From Planctomycetota bacterium (GTDB taxonomy: Bacteria > Planctomycetota > Phycisphaerae > Sedimentisphaerales > Anaerohalosphaeraceae): DNA of 64,000 nucleotides. The notes under the pieces were generated by a model that worked only from the letters and a program-made list of their open reading frames with translations, made no database searches and was not told the origin of the DNA. The DNA lies in assembly GCA_029552545.1 (NCBI GenBank), contig JAKPDO010000028.1:124001-188000 (forward strand), given 5' to 3'. Position numbers and translations under genes: made by a program. Position 1 is the first letter of the stretch; each line of letters opens with the position of its first letter. Positions 56,212 through 64,000 of this stretch are shown piece after piece.

Positions 56212-56997
56212 ATGAAGAAAAAAATGAAAATCGCAACATATAATGCAAACTCCATCCGCAGCAGAATAGAACTGCTGAAGACATGGTTGGGCAAGCATAA
56301 GCCGGATATCCTTTGTATACAGGAAACCAAGGTTCAGGATGATGAATTTCCCCTCGAAGCTTTCAGAGATACCCGATATGAAGTCGTTTTTCGGGGACAA
56401 AAAAAATACAATGGAGTAGCCATTTTCAGCCGTTTTCCGCTTGAGGAAATTGAAGTTGACCTCCCCAATGACCCCGTACAGGAAGCTCGTTTTCTTAAAG
56501 CAAAGGCAGGAAAGATTATCGTTTTAAACACGTATATCCCTCAAGGACAGGAAGTCGATTCAGACAAGTTTCAGTATAAATTAGAATATTTCCGCCTATT
56601 AAAATCTTATTTTTCGTCTCGTTTTGACCCTCAAAAGGATTTCGTCCTTTGGTGCGGCGACCTAAATGCAGCCAGAGAGCCCATAGACGTATATGATCCG
56701 GAAGGATTGTGGGGGCATGTTTGTTATTGCAAAGAAGTCAAAGAGTCGTTCGAAGATGTAATGAAATGGGGATTTATCGATTTATTCCGTCAATTTCATC
56801 CTGAAGGCGGACACTATACATTCTGGGACTATCGTATCCCGAATTCCTTCCAACGAAAATTGGGTTGGCGGCTGGATTATATCTTAGCCACGGAACCTCT
56901 CGCCAAGACTTGCCGAGACTGCTGGATTGATTTGGAAGCAAGACAGGCGGAAAAACCGAGCGATCATACCTTTTTGGTTGCCGAATTCATTTTGTAA
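56212..56997 (+). CDS. xth: Exodeoxyribonuclease III
   Basis: MKIATYNANSIRSRIELLKTWLGKHKPDILCIQETKVQDDEFP; WCGDLNAAREPIDVYDPEG; YTFWDYRIPNSFQRKLGWRLDYILA; KPSDHTFLVAEF. Confidence 0.95.
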   Translation: MKKKMKIATYNANSIRSRIELLKTWLGKHKPDILCIQETKVQDDEFPLEAFRDTRYEVVFRGQKKYNGVAIFSRFPLEEIEVDLPNDPVQEARFLKAKAGKIIVLNTYIPQGQEVDSDKFQYKLEYFRLLKSYFSSRFDPQKDFVLWCGDLNAAREPIDVYDPEGLWGHVCYCKEVKESFEDVMKWGFIDLFRQFHPEGGHYTFWDYRIPNSFQRKLGWRLDYILATEPLAKTCRDCWIDLEARQAEKPSDHTFLVAEFIL

Positions 56998-57166
56998 AGA
57001 CCGAAAAAACCGCCTATTGCAAGAACTGTTAAAACAGGTTATTTTGAGAGCAACCATATAAACCTGAAAAACAGTAAGACGATATAATTAGTAGTGGAAA
57101 CCCAAAAACATTTTAATCAAGATTGATATTGTCTTTTTCTTGTTGAGAGACTGAAAAATAAGAAAT

Positions 57167-58711
57167 ATGATACCTCCAACAATCTCCTATGAGGAGTTTC
57201 AGCATCTAATTGCTCGGCGGTCGGGTGCTTTGTTTCGTGCATCCGGATTTTTAGTCGCCCATGGGCAAAGCCCGCAAATCCTCACCCGTCCGCTTTTGGG
57301 GGAATTGTTGTTCCAATCGACCCAGCTTGAGGAACTTCTGGACGCCTACGGTGCCCGAAACAACTCAAAATGGGAACGGTTTCGTTCGCTGATTGCCGCC
57401 ATCAAGCTGTTTTCGTATGTCAGTTATGAACTTCTGCACATTCAGCACAGCATTCCGGCTTATCGCCTTCTTGATATTGGTGAAGATTTTGAAAAACATA
57501 CGGTAGATGCGATTGCCTTTACGGAATCCATTCTTGTTGAAGCCACCCGTCGACTTCTCGATGAAGCCAGAACTCTCCATCTGCCGGTCCCGGAAGTGGA
57601 CTTACCGGAGGAGTATTACAGCGAAAAACTGCCGCCCGGACGGCTGCCTCATGACCTGAGCGCCCGAAAAATCGATGCGGTTTCACAGACTATTTCTATG
57701 CTGGCCACTTCTTTCCTGAATCTGTCGGCAGAGTGCAAACAATCTCTTCCGAAGGAATCGATGAAGGCCGATGCGCAGTTATGCGATTATATCGGCCCCC
57801 TGCGAGAGGATAAACTTCGTTCTTTTGAACTTCGCTTTCACAATCTTCAGTCGCTTTATGATACCTATGTTTCCACTACGGAAACGGAAGGGATAGACCC
57901 TGAGATTCCGGTGCTCCGAGGCCATATCAGCGTTGTGCTTCATCTGTTGAGAACCGCCAGAGACTTTGCTCATTATATCGAACGACACGCCGGCCCTTTC
58001 CGAGTGCCCCTGCCGCCCGGCCGAAAACGTCTGGTGGAGCCGGAAGTTTTATTGCAGGTCATGCTGAATTATTCGATTCATTTTGTTGTTCAGTATCTCA
58101 GCAGTGCCGAGAATCTGTGCCGCATGATGCTTCAGCGCTATACGGAAATCGGCAGCATTGAAGTACCGGTACCGCCCTATCGCGGTTTTCATGTCCGACC
58201 GTCCACACTGATTGCCAACATTGTCCTCCATTACGGAAGCGAAGTCACAATGGAACTGGACGGCAAAACCTATGACGCCAAGGCCCCGCTTCATTTATTC
58301 CGAGCCAATGAAGAAATCAATGCTCACAAGCGGCGGGACATTGCCAATGAAATCATTCGAATGAATCTGCTGCCGGATGCACCGCAAGAAGATGTTCCTT
58401 CACTGATCCGTTCCGTCCTGATGACTCTGTCTGAATATAATAAACTGATTATTTACGAAAAACCGCTTCATATTGAAGCGCCGAAAAACACCCAAAACGT
58501 CCCGCTGCTGAAACTGGTAATGGATGAAATTGTCCGGCTGCAGGCGGCCGGAAAAATCGACATATTTACTGATACAAAAGTCCGCTTTATCGGGGACAAA
58601 CGCGTGCTGGCGGACATCGAACGGCTGGCCAAACACGGGTACGGAGAGGATTTGTTCGGGAACAATATCCCTCTTCCGGAAGGCTTGGAATATCTTCGCT
58701 ACTGCCGCTAA
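57167..58711 (+). CDS. Large helical protein with embedded HPr-like domain
   Basis: About 320 aa helical N-terminal part, then PPYRGFHVRPSTLIANIVLHYGSEVTMELDGKTYDAKAPLHLFRANEEINAHKR, matching the HPr G-x-H-x-R-P-[AS] phosphosite pattern. Confidence 0.65.
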   Translation: MIPPTISYEEFQHLIARRSGALFRASGFLVAHGQSPQILTRPLLGELLFQSTQLEELLDAYGARNNSKWERFRSLIAAIKLFSYVSYELLHIQHSIPAYRLLDIGEDFEKHTVDAIAFTESILVEATRRLLDEARTLHLPVPEVDLPEEYYSEKLPPGRLPHDLSARKIDAVSQTISMLATSFLNLSAECKQSLPKESMKADAQLCDYIGPLREDKLRSFELRFHNLQSLYDTYVSTTETEGIDPEIPVLRGHISVVLHLLRTARDFAHYIERHAGPFRVPLPPGRKRLVEPEVLLQVMLNYSIHFVVQYLSSAENLCRMMLQRYTEIGSIEVPVPPYRGFHVRPSTLIANIVLHYGSEVTMELDGKTYDAKAPLHLFRANEEINAHKRRDIANEIIRMNLLPDAPQEDVPSLIRSVLMTLSEYNKLIIYEKPLHIEAPKNTQNVPLLKLVMDEIVRLQAAGKIDIFTDTKVRFIGDKRVLADIERLAKHGYGEDLFGNNIPLPEGLEYLRYCR

Positions 58712-58718
58712 AAAGGCT

Positions 58719-59864
58719 TTATCCTGCTGATTCAGCCGGCTTCTCCGAAGCAGATTTATCTGCCGCCGGCACCTCCGAAGCCGCCGGAGCGGCGGGTTTA
58801 TCCTCGATTAAATCCTGCAGAGGCCGAATCATTTCCTGGGCCTTATAAGAAGGGATTATATACACCCAGCCGTCATGTTTGGCTGTGAATGATTCGGCGG
58901 TATCCCGAGCCAAAAACAGCGCCTCCCGTTCACGGAGTTTTTCTTCGGACTCTGCTTCCTGCTGTACCTGGGGTTCCGGTCCCGTATAACGGGCAGACAG
59001 CCGAATGTAATATTTGCCGTCCTGCTCAGCCAGACGAACGGTGTAAACCAGATAATTTTTCACTTCACAAACATAGGTGTTCGAAAACTTCAGGTCCGGC
59101 AATTTGGAGGCAGCGGAAACATCATCCGCCCGCAGATAGGTCAAGGCGGAGAAGGTTGTTTTGGCATTGGCCTGCCGAATCTGTTTGCCTTCCGGGAGAG
59201 GGTCCAAAACCAGATCAGATGAATCCGGCTGAGCCGTCAATGTATAAGTCCGCTGATTCGGGTCGGTTACAGACACCCGGAGAATCTTCTCTCGCTCCGC
59301 CTGAAGAATCTGAGCGTCAATATAATCCATTGCCCGGGTAGAGATATAGGGCTCATCCGCCAGGCGATAGACGTTAGGACTTTTCATAAGGCGAACCGCA
59401 CTGACCGGGCGTGACTGTTCTCCTTCCGTTTTGGATTCAGAAACCAGCAGGCCGGTAATGAGTTTCTGGTCAGCCCCCAGAAACTCCACATGCCAGCGTG
59501 CCGTATCCTCCGTGACTCCGATTTGTGCATGATTGGCGGGATTGGACGTAATGAGGGCATCCGACGTAATCCGAATATCCAGACAGTCTGAAATCAGTGA
59601 ATTCACTTTGCTTACACTGGCCGGATAGCCGTCTTTTTCTCGGACTGTAAAGGCCTTGTCGCTTCGGTCCAGATGAATCGGCCCGTCTGCACTTTTCGCA
59701 CCGATGACAATCGTCTGAATCCGATCAATATCCAGCCCTTCAATCAGCGGAAAAATCGTGACTTTCGGCGGGGTATAATTTCGACTCAATCGAGACGAAA
59801 GCATGGCCCCCGCCGCCGCCAAAACCGCTACTATTGCCAAAATCGCAACTTTTTTATCGTTCAT
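58719..59864 (-). CDS. DUF4340-like protein associated with Gld-type ABC transporter
   Basis: N-terminal TM KVAILAIVAVLAAAGAMLSSRL; FPLIEGLDIDRIQTIVIGAKSADGPIHLDRSDKAFTVREKDGYPASVSKVNSLI; position after GldG-like gene. Confidence 0.75.
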   Translation of the reverse strand: MNDKKVAILAIVAVLAAAGAMLSSRLSRNYTPPKVTIFPLIEGLDIDRIQTIVIGAKSADGPIHLDRSDKAFTVREKDGYPASVSKVNSLISDCLDIRITSDALITSNPANHAQIGVTEDTARWHVEFLGADQKLITGLLVSESKTEGEQSRPVSAVRLMKSPNVYRLADEPYISTRAMDYIDAQILQAEREKILRVSVTDPNQRTYTLTAQPDSSDLVLDPLPEGKQIRQANAKTTFSALTYLRADDVSAASKLPDLKFSNTYVCEVKNYLVYTVRLAEQDGKYYIRLSARYTGPEPQVQQEAESEEKLREREALFLARDTAESFTAKHDGWVYIIPSYKAQEMIRPLQDLIEDKPAAPAASEVPAADKSASEKPAESAG

Positions 59865-59903
59865 CGCTGTTGACTCCCTGTCAGATTCTTTTTCAGGCCG
59901 GAG

Positions 59904-61913
59904 TTAAGGTTCTCTCATATGCTGAATCGAATATCTGCGTTTGACCGCTCGATATACAGCCAGCACCACCGCCGCCGTCAGCACTGCCAGCGGGCCGGGT
60001 AGGGTGCAGAAATTCCGGATGCGGTTTTTCAGGGCCTCTTTATCCGCCACTTTCTTCATTTTCACATCCCGAAGACGCATTTCCGCTTCGTGCAGTTTCA
60101 ATTCGATTTCCTTCTTTTCTTCCAGAATCGTCTTGTTGATCAGCTCCTTTTCTTTGGATTCGAGCGCCCGCAGTTTTTCATTTAACTGGCTTTCAAACCC
60201 TTTGATTTCCGCCATAATTCGAGTTTCTTCTTCTGCGGTTTTTTCCTCCGCCTCTTTCTCGATCTGATCGACGCGGGTAAAGGGCCGCTTGTAACCGCCG
60301 CGGGAACGCAGCCGAATCAAATCCGTAGAACCGGACAATTCCTCCAGAGCATTCAACACAAAGGCCGCATTATTCCCGACGACAGCCAGCCCGAAGATTG
60401 TTTCCTGATAAGCCAGCACATCACTGAGAAAATCCACATCGGCCACCACGACAACGGCGGCGGGCTGGCGGGCCTCGGATAAATGCTCCGCAGCGGGTTT
60501 GGTCTCTTCCGAGGAAGCGTCCTTATTCTCATCCTTGTTTTCTTCCTTATTGTCTTCTTTTCCCTCTTCTTTTTTCTCTTCCTTCGGAGGTCCGTCCGGA
60601 AACGCCGAACGGAAGGTGCCGGTCACCCGGTAAGCCAGTACCTGTTCCTCGGTTCCGTCCCGGAATCGCCGCAGAATATCCGCATAATCCGGCACCCGAA
60701 GATCAAAAGGACTTGAAATGGTCCAGGTATTGCCCTGCTTGGTTGTCATCATCAGAGGAATGTATTCCATATCCGCCGGCAGATTTGCCGCATCTTTCTT
60801 CTTCTTTAGAACACCGGGGAACCAGAAGGTCACCTCGTTTAAGGAGGCGGTCATAGGAACATCTTTGTTAAAACAGCCGTACGATGCCGTCAATTTCTGA
60901 TAAGGAAGAATCTTCATCGGACGTTCGTTCGGCGAGGGAGAACCGATTCCTGCCAGCACGCGGTCACCCGCAAATGTATTGGCCGGCATCTCCAATCCCC
61001 AGGCCGACAGCAAATCATCGAGGGAGGAAGCCGCCTTGTGTTCCATTCCGTACTGCATCATTGCCGGGTCCGGCCTGTCCACCACGGAGAATGGATCCAG
61101 AGCAATCACCGCACGTCCGCCCTTCAGGATATACTGGTCAATGGCATAGCGGGTCTTGGCCGGAAGGTCTTTGGGGTGAATCACCAGCAGCAAGTCCACA
61201 TCCCGAATTTCCTCGGTATCCGTCGGGATGGAACGCACGTCGGCATACAATTCTTTCAGCTGCCGCACCAGCCCCCAGGGCCCGCGCGGCCTCTGCCCCT
61301 GCATCCGCATCATTGCTGCCATGTAGCCGGACATGTCATCTCCCATCACGGGAAGTGAGCTGAGAATGCCCACACGCGTTTTCGGCGGATTGACAGCGGT
61401 ATCAATCAGATAGGTAATGTCATATTCAATAAAATTCTCCCGGTCGGGGCTGAAAAACGGGATTGTCTTGGTCACCCCCAGCTCCGTCTGAACAACCAGA
61501 CCAAAGAAGAAGCTTTCTTCTTCTGTAATGGAGAACCGCTTCAAACCATATCGAATAGCCGCCAGCTCTTCCTGCGAATAAGGCCGCGGGTCCACAATCT
61601 CCAGTTTAATTTTTCCGTTCGAATGCAGGACATATTCCTCCAGAAGAGCCCGGACATATTCATAATAGGCATTGAAAAAGCGGATTTGGTCCGGCGCACT
61701 GAGGGTCGCGGTCTTGGTGTAGTAAAGCCGAAGCGTCAGGGGCTGCTGAAGCGCCTGCAGAATGTTCCTGGTCCCTTCAGAAAGGGTGTACAGTTTTTCC
61801 TGCGTCACATCGATCCGCCAGCTTCCGAACAACCGCTGCACAATCTGAATCGCGGAGACCGAAATTATCAGAATCAACAATACGACAACAATCAGACGTA
61901 CGGTTCGATTCAT
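59904..61913 (-). CDS. GldG-like ABC transporter-associated auxiliary protein
   Basis: RIDVTQEKLYTLSEGTRNILQALQQPLTLRLYYTKT; DIDLLLVIHPKDLPAKTRYAIDQYILKGGRAVIALDPFS; charged E/K/D-rich linker; C-terminal TM. Confidence 0.85.
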   Translation of the reverse strand: MNRTVRLIVVVLLILIISVSAIQIVQRLFGSWRIDVTQEKLYTLSEGTRNILQALQQPLTLRLYYTKTATLSAPDQIRFFNAYYEYVRALLEEYVLHSNGKIKLEIVDPRPYSQEELAAIRYGLKRFSITEEESFFFGLVVQTELGVTKTIPFFSPDRENFIEYDITYLIDTAVNPPKTRVGILSSLPVMGDDMSGYMAAMMRMQGQRPRGPWGLVRQLKELYADVRSIPTDTEEIRDVDLLLVIHPKDLPAKTRYAIDQYILKGGRAVIALDPFSVVDRPDPAMMQYGMEHKAASSLDDLLSAWGLEMPANTFAGDRVLAGIGSPSPNERPMKILPYQKLTASYGCFNKDVPMTASLNEVTFWFPGVLKKKKDAANLPADMEYIPLMMTTKQGNTWTISSPFDLRVPDYADILRRFRDGTEEQVLAYRVTGTFRSAFPDGPPKEEKKEEGKEDNKEENKDENKDASSEETKPAAEHLSEARQPAAVVVVADVDFLSDVLAYQETIFGLAVVGNNAAFVLNALEELSGSTDLIRLRSRGGYKRPFTRVDQIEKEAEEKTAEEETRIMAEIKGFESQLNEKLRALESKEKELINKTILEEKKEIELKLHEAEMRLRDVKMKKVADKEALKNRIRNFCTLPGPLAVLTAAVVLAVYRAVKRRYSIQHMREP

Positions 61914-62644
61914 CAGTTCGCCTTCCTTTCTTCCAGAACATACATCGAGGCATAAATCCAGGCCGCGATGAGAATCACAAAGTAAGCAATATCCTTCACG
62001 GAAAGAATTCCCCGCTGAATGGCATCAAACCGGATTTGGAAACTGAGTGATTCAATCAGGGAAAGCACCGGTGCCGGCAGAGTGCCCGACAGGTATTCGA
62101 GGGTTGAGGGCATTCCGGCATAAACGAGAATCCCGCAGGCCGCCACGGAAAGAATGAAACTGATGACCTGGTTTTTTGTCAGAGCGGAAAAGAACGCTCC
62201 AATTGCCAAAAAGCCGCCGGCCATTAAAAAGGCCCCCAGATATCCGGCCGCAATCAGACCCGGGTCCGGGCTGCCCAGATAAAAGACCGCTGCCGGCATC
62301 GGAAAGGTCAAAAGAAGAGCAATTCCCAGAAAGGCCCACGCGGCAAAAAACTTGCCCAAGACCGCCTGCGGAACTGTAATCGGCAGCGTCAAAAGCAGTT
62401 CAATCGAGCCGGTCCGACGCTCTTCCGCCCACAGCCGCATCGCCGTAGAAGGAACCATAAAAACAAACAGCAGCGGCAGCATCTTAAAAAAGAGATTTAA
62501 ATCCGCCTGCCTTAATTCAAAAAATCCCTCCCGAAACGGCAGATAACCTGCAAAGAACAGAAACACCACCAGAAAAACATATGCAACGGGAGTCGAAAAA
62601 TATCCTTTTAATTCTCGCTTGAAGACTGCCCAAAAGCCGTTCAT
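61913..62644 (-). CDS. ABC transporter permease (GldF-like)
   Basis: FWAVFKRELKGYFSTPVAYVFLVVFLFFAGYLPF; MRLWAEERRTGSIELLLTLPITVPQAVLGKFFAAW; multiple TMs. Confidence 0.9.
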   Translation of the reverse strand: MNGFWAVFKRELKGYFSTPVAYVFLVVFLFFAGYLPFREGFFELRQADLNLFFKMLPLLFVFMVPSTAMRLWAEERRTGSIELLLTLPITVPQAVLGKFFAAWAFLGIALLLTFPMPAAVFYLGSPDPGLIAAGYLGAFLMAGGFLAIGAFFSALTKNQVISFILSVAACGILVYAGMPSTLEYLSGTLPAPVLSLIESLSFQIRFDAIQRGILSVKDIAYFVILIAAWIYASMYVLEERKAN

Positions 62645-62684
62645 TGCCTGACTCCTTAGCTTCTTCGTTCAAACCCTGCGGCCG

Positions 62685-63407
62685 TTAAGCCGTCTTTTTC
62701 CCTAACGTAATCTTCCGGAAGACCTCTTCGAGAGTCCCCTGATAATCCGTCTGCAGCTTCTGAGGCGTAGAGTCGGCCAGAATCCGCCCGCGGGCAATGA
62801 TAATCGCCCGGGTACAGATTTGCTCGACTTCCTCCAAAATATGGGTTGAAATGATAATGGCTTTTTCTTTCGCCATCTTCAAAATCAGTTCACGCACTTC
62901 ATGCTTCTGGTTGGGGTCCAGCCCGTCCGTCGGCTCATCCAGAATTAAGACAGGCGGATTGTGAATCAGGGCCTGAGCCAGTCCTACCCTTCGCTTATAT
63001 CCTTTGGAGAGTGTGTCAATGGTCTGATGATACACTGTACCGATGGAACAGAGCGGGATAATACGGTCAAGGGCCTCCCGACGGGCCGCTCCCTTGAGCC
63101 CTCGTGCGTCACAGACAAAATTCAGAAAGCCCGCTACCGTCATTTCCGGATAGGCCGGTGCATTTTCCGCCAGGTATCCTATGGAGCGCCGCACCTGTAA
63201 GGGCTGCTGGACAATATCATACCCGCAGACCTTTGCCGTACCGCTGTCAGGAGGCAGAAAACAAGCCAGCATTTTCATTGCCGTGCTTTTGCCCGCGCCA
63301 TTCGGTCCCAAAAAGCCGAGAATATCCCCCTTCTGAACCTGAAATGAAATCCCATCGACTGCCACAATCGGTCCGAACCTGCGGGTCAATTTTTGTACTT
63401 CAATCAT
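62685..63407 (-). CDS. ABC transporter ATP-binding protein (GldA-like)
   Basis: Walker A GFLGPNGAGKSTAMKML; signature LSKGYKRRVGLAQAL; Walker B PVLILDEPTDGLDPNQ. Confidence 0.95.
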   Translation of the reverse strand: MIEVQKLTRRFGPIVAVDGISFQVQKGDILGFLGPNGAGKSTAMKMLACFLPPDSGTAKVCGYDIVQQPLQVRRSIGYLAENAPAYPEMTVAGFLNFVCDARGLKGAARREALDRIIPLCSIGTVYHQTIDTLSKGYKRRVGLAQALIHNPPVLILDEPTDGLDPNQKHEVRELILKMAKEKAIIISTHILEEVEQICTRAIIIARGRILADSTPQKLQTDYQGTLEEVFRKITLGKKTA

Positions 63408-63597
63408 CCCTTATACTCCCGTTTTTCAGTTGATCAATCAGAATGGAGCCCGCCGCAGTCAAGCCCTCCAGGAATCGGGCCCTGTTCACATGAGTTTTTC
63501 TTTTTTACAATTTTGAGAAAAAATGTCAACCCCGAAGAAGTTTTTTTAGGCACAAATTGCGGATATTGCCAGTCTTATTTAGGCCCATCAAGTTTTT

Positions 63598-63636
63598 TAA
63601 AAGAAAAAGGGCCGTCCGATAGTCCGGACAGCCCTT
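63598..63636 (-). terminator. Intrinsic terminator for the minus-strand gene entering from the right window edge
   Basis: Minus strand AAGGGCTGTCCG-GACTAT-CGGACGGCCCTT followed by TTTCTTTT. Confidence 0.75.
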
Positions 63637-63659
63637 CTGGGTTTATAATCGGCTATGCC

Positions 63660-64000
63660 TTACTGGATAGGTCTGTTGGGACAAGTTACCGTATTTGTAC
63701 CGGCGCTGCAGGTTGCACTCGGCTGCGTCTGATTTTGATTCGGCGAGCGGTCACGCACGAGGATGTAGTACTCATAGTACGCCGTCGAGACATACACAGG
63801 CACCCAGTACTCATTCGGCAGCCGCGGCGTGAAGTCCGGATCCACGATGCCGGCCACATTGTCCACATTCTGCCAGCCGCTGCTCAAGCTCGGGAATGAC
63901 ACACAGACAAATCTGTATTCCACTCCGCTGGGGTCTTGAGCCTCTGCCGCCCGCATATAGTGATACCACGTATCATACTGCAGGTGGCTGGGCCAGACTG
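63660..64000 (-). CDS. C-terminal part of an unidentified protein, open to the window edge
   Basis: Frame open to 63998 (VWPSHLQYDTWYHYMRAAEAQDPSGVEYRFVCVSFPS...TCPNRPIQ*), ahead of a good terminator. Confidence 0.6.
   Translation of the reverse strand, partial: VWPSHLQYDTWYHYMRAAEAQDPSGVEYRFVCVSFPSLSSGWQNVDNVAGIVDPDFTPRLPNEYWVPVYVSTAYYEYYILVRDRSPNQNQTQPSATCSAGTNTVTCPNRPIQ

Noticed and set aside
60484-60600. Low-complexity GAA/AAG/GAT-rich repeat-like tract
   Set aside because: It encodes the charged linker KEEKKEEGKEDNKEENKDENKDASSEE of the GldG-like protein; no regular unit, so not a CRISPR or functional tandem repeat.

Overview
The window is dense, single-copy chromosomal sequence, apparently from a Gram-negative planctomycete and most likely Phycisphaerae-like. 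That assignment is inference from dockerin-like EF-hand modules on CAZymes, a PEP-CTERM protein, an H-X9-DG-type pseudopilin, an ECF-sigma/FecR pair and a SecDF fusion. I found no rRNA, CRISPR array, IS element or phage. About 3.7-21.1 kb is a pectin/xylan carbohydrate locus: TonB receptor, PL1 pectate lyase, xylB-xylA behind a perfect 26-bp palindrome, GH3, ECF sigma/FecR, three consecutive genes sharing one N-terminal lectin-like module, and GH30. The rest is mostly housekeeping: tsaD-larB-nnrD-PLD, rnd, mltA, hom plus an ApgM-like gene, smc, a M16 pair, manC, a PfkB kinase, an Rrf2-cysK-cysE-nadA-nifU-nifS operon, xth and a Gld-type ABC operon. The strongest leads are: (1) an ECF sigma gene that needs a -1 shift exactly at A_AAA_AAG and then overlaps fecR as ATGA; (2) a RuvX::6-phosphogluconolactonase fusion; (3) a FlgI-like domain fused to HEAT-like repeats in a lipoprotein next to two tandem ClpP/SppA-like exported proteases; (4) an HPr-like domain buried in a 514-aa helical protein; (5) an ApgM-family enzyme coupled to hom, a possible homoserine kinase; (6) an InaA/WaaP-like kinase broken by a single in-frame TAA; (7) a BY-kinase-like protein with a lost P-loop. 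All family calls were made by eye from translations; no database search was run.
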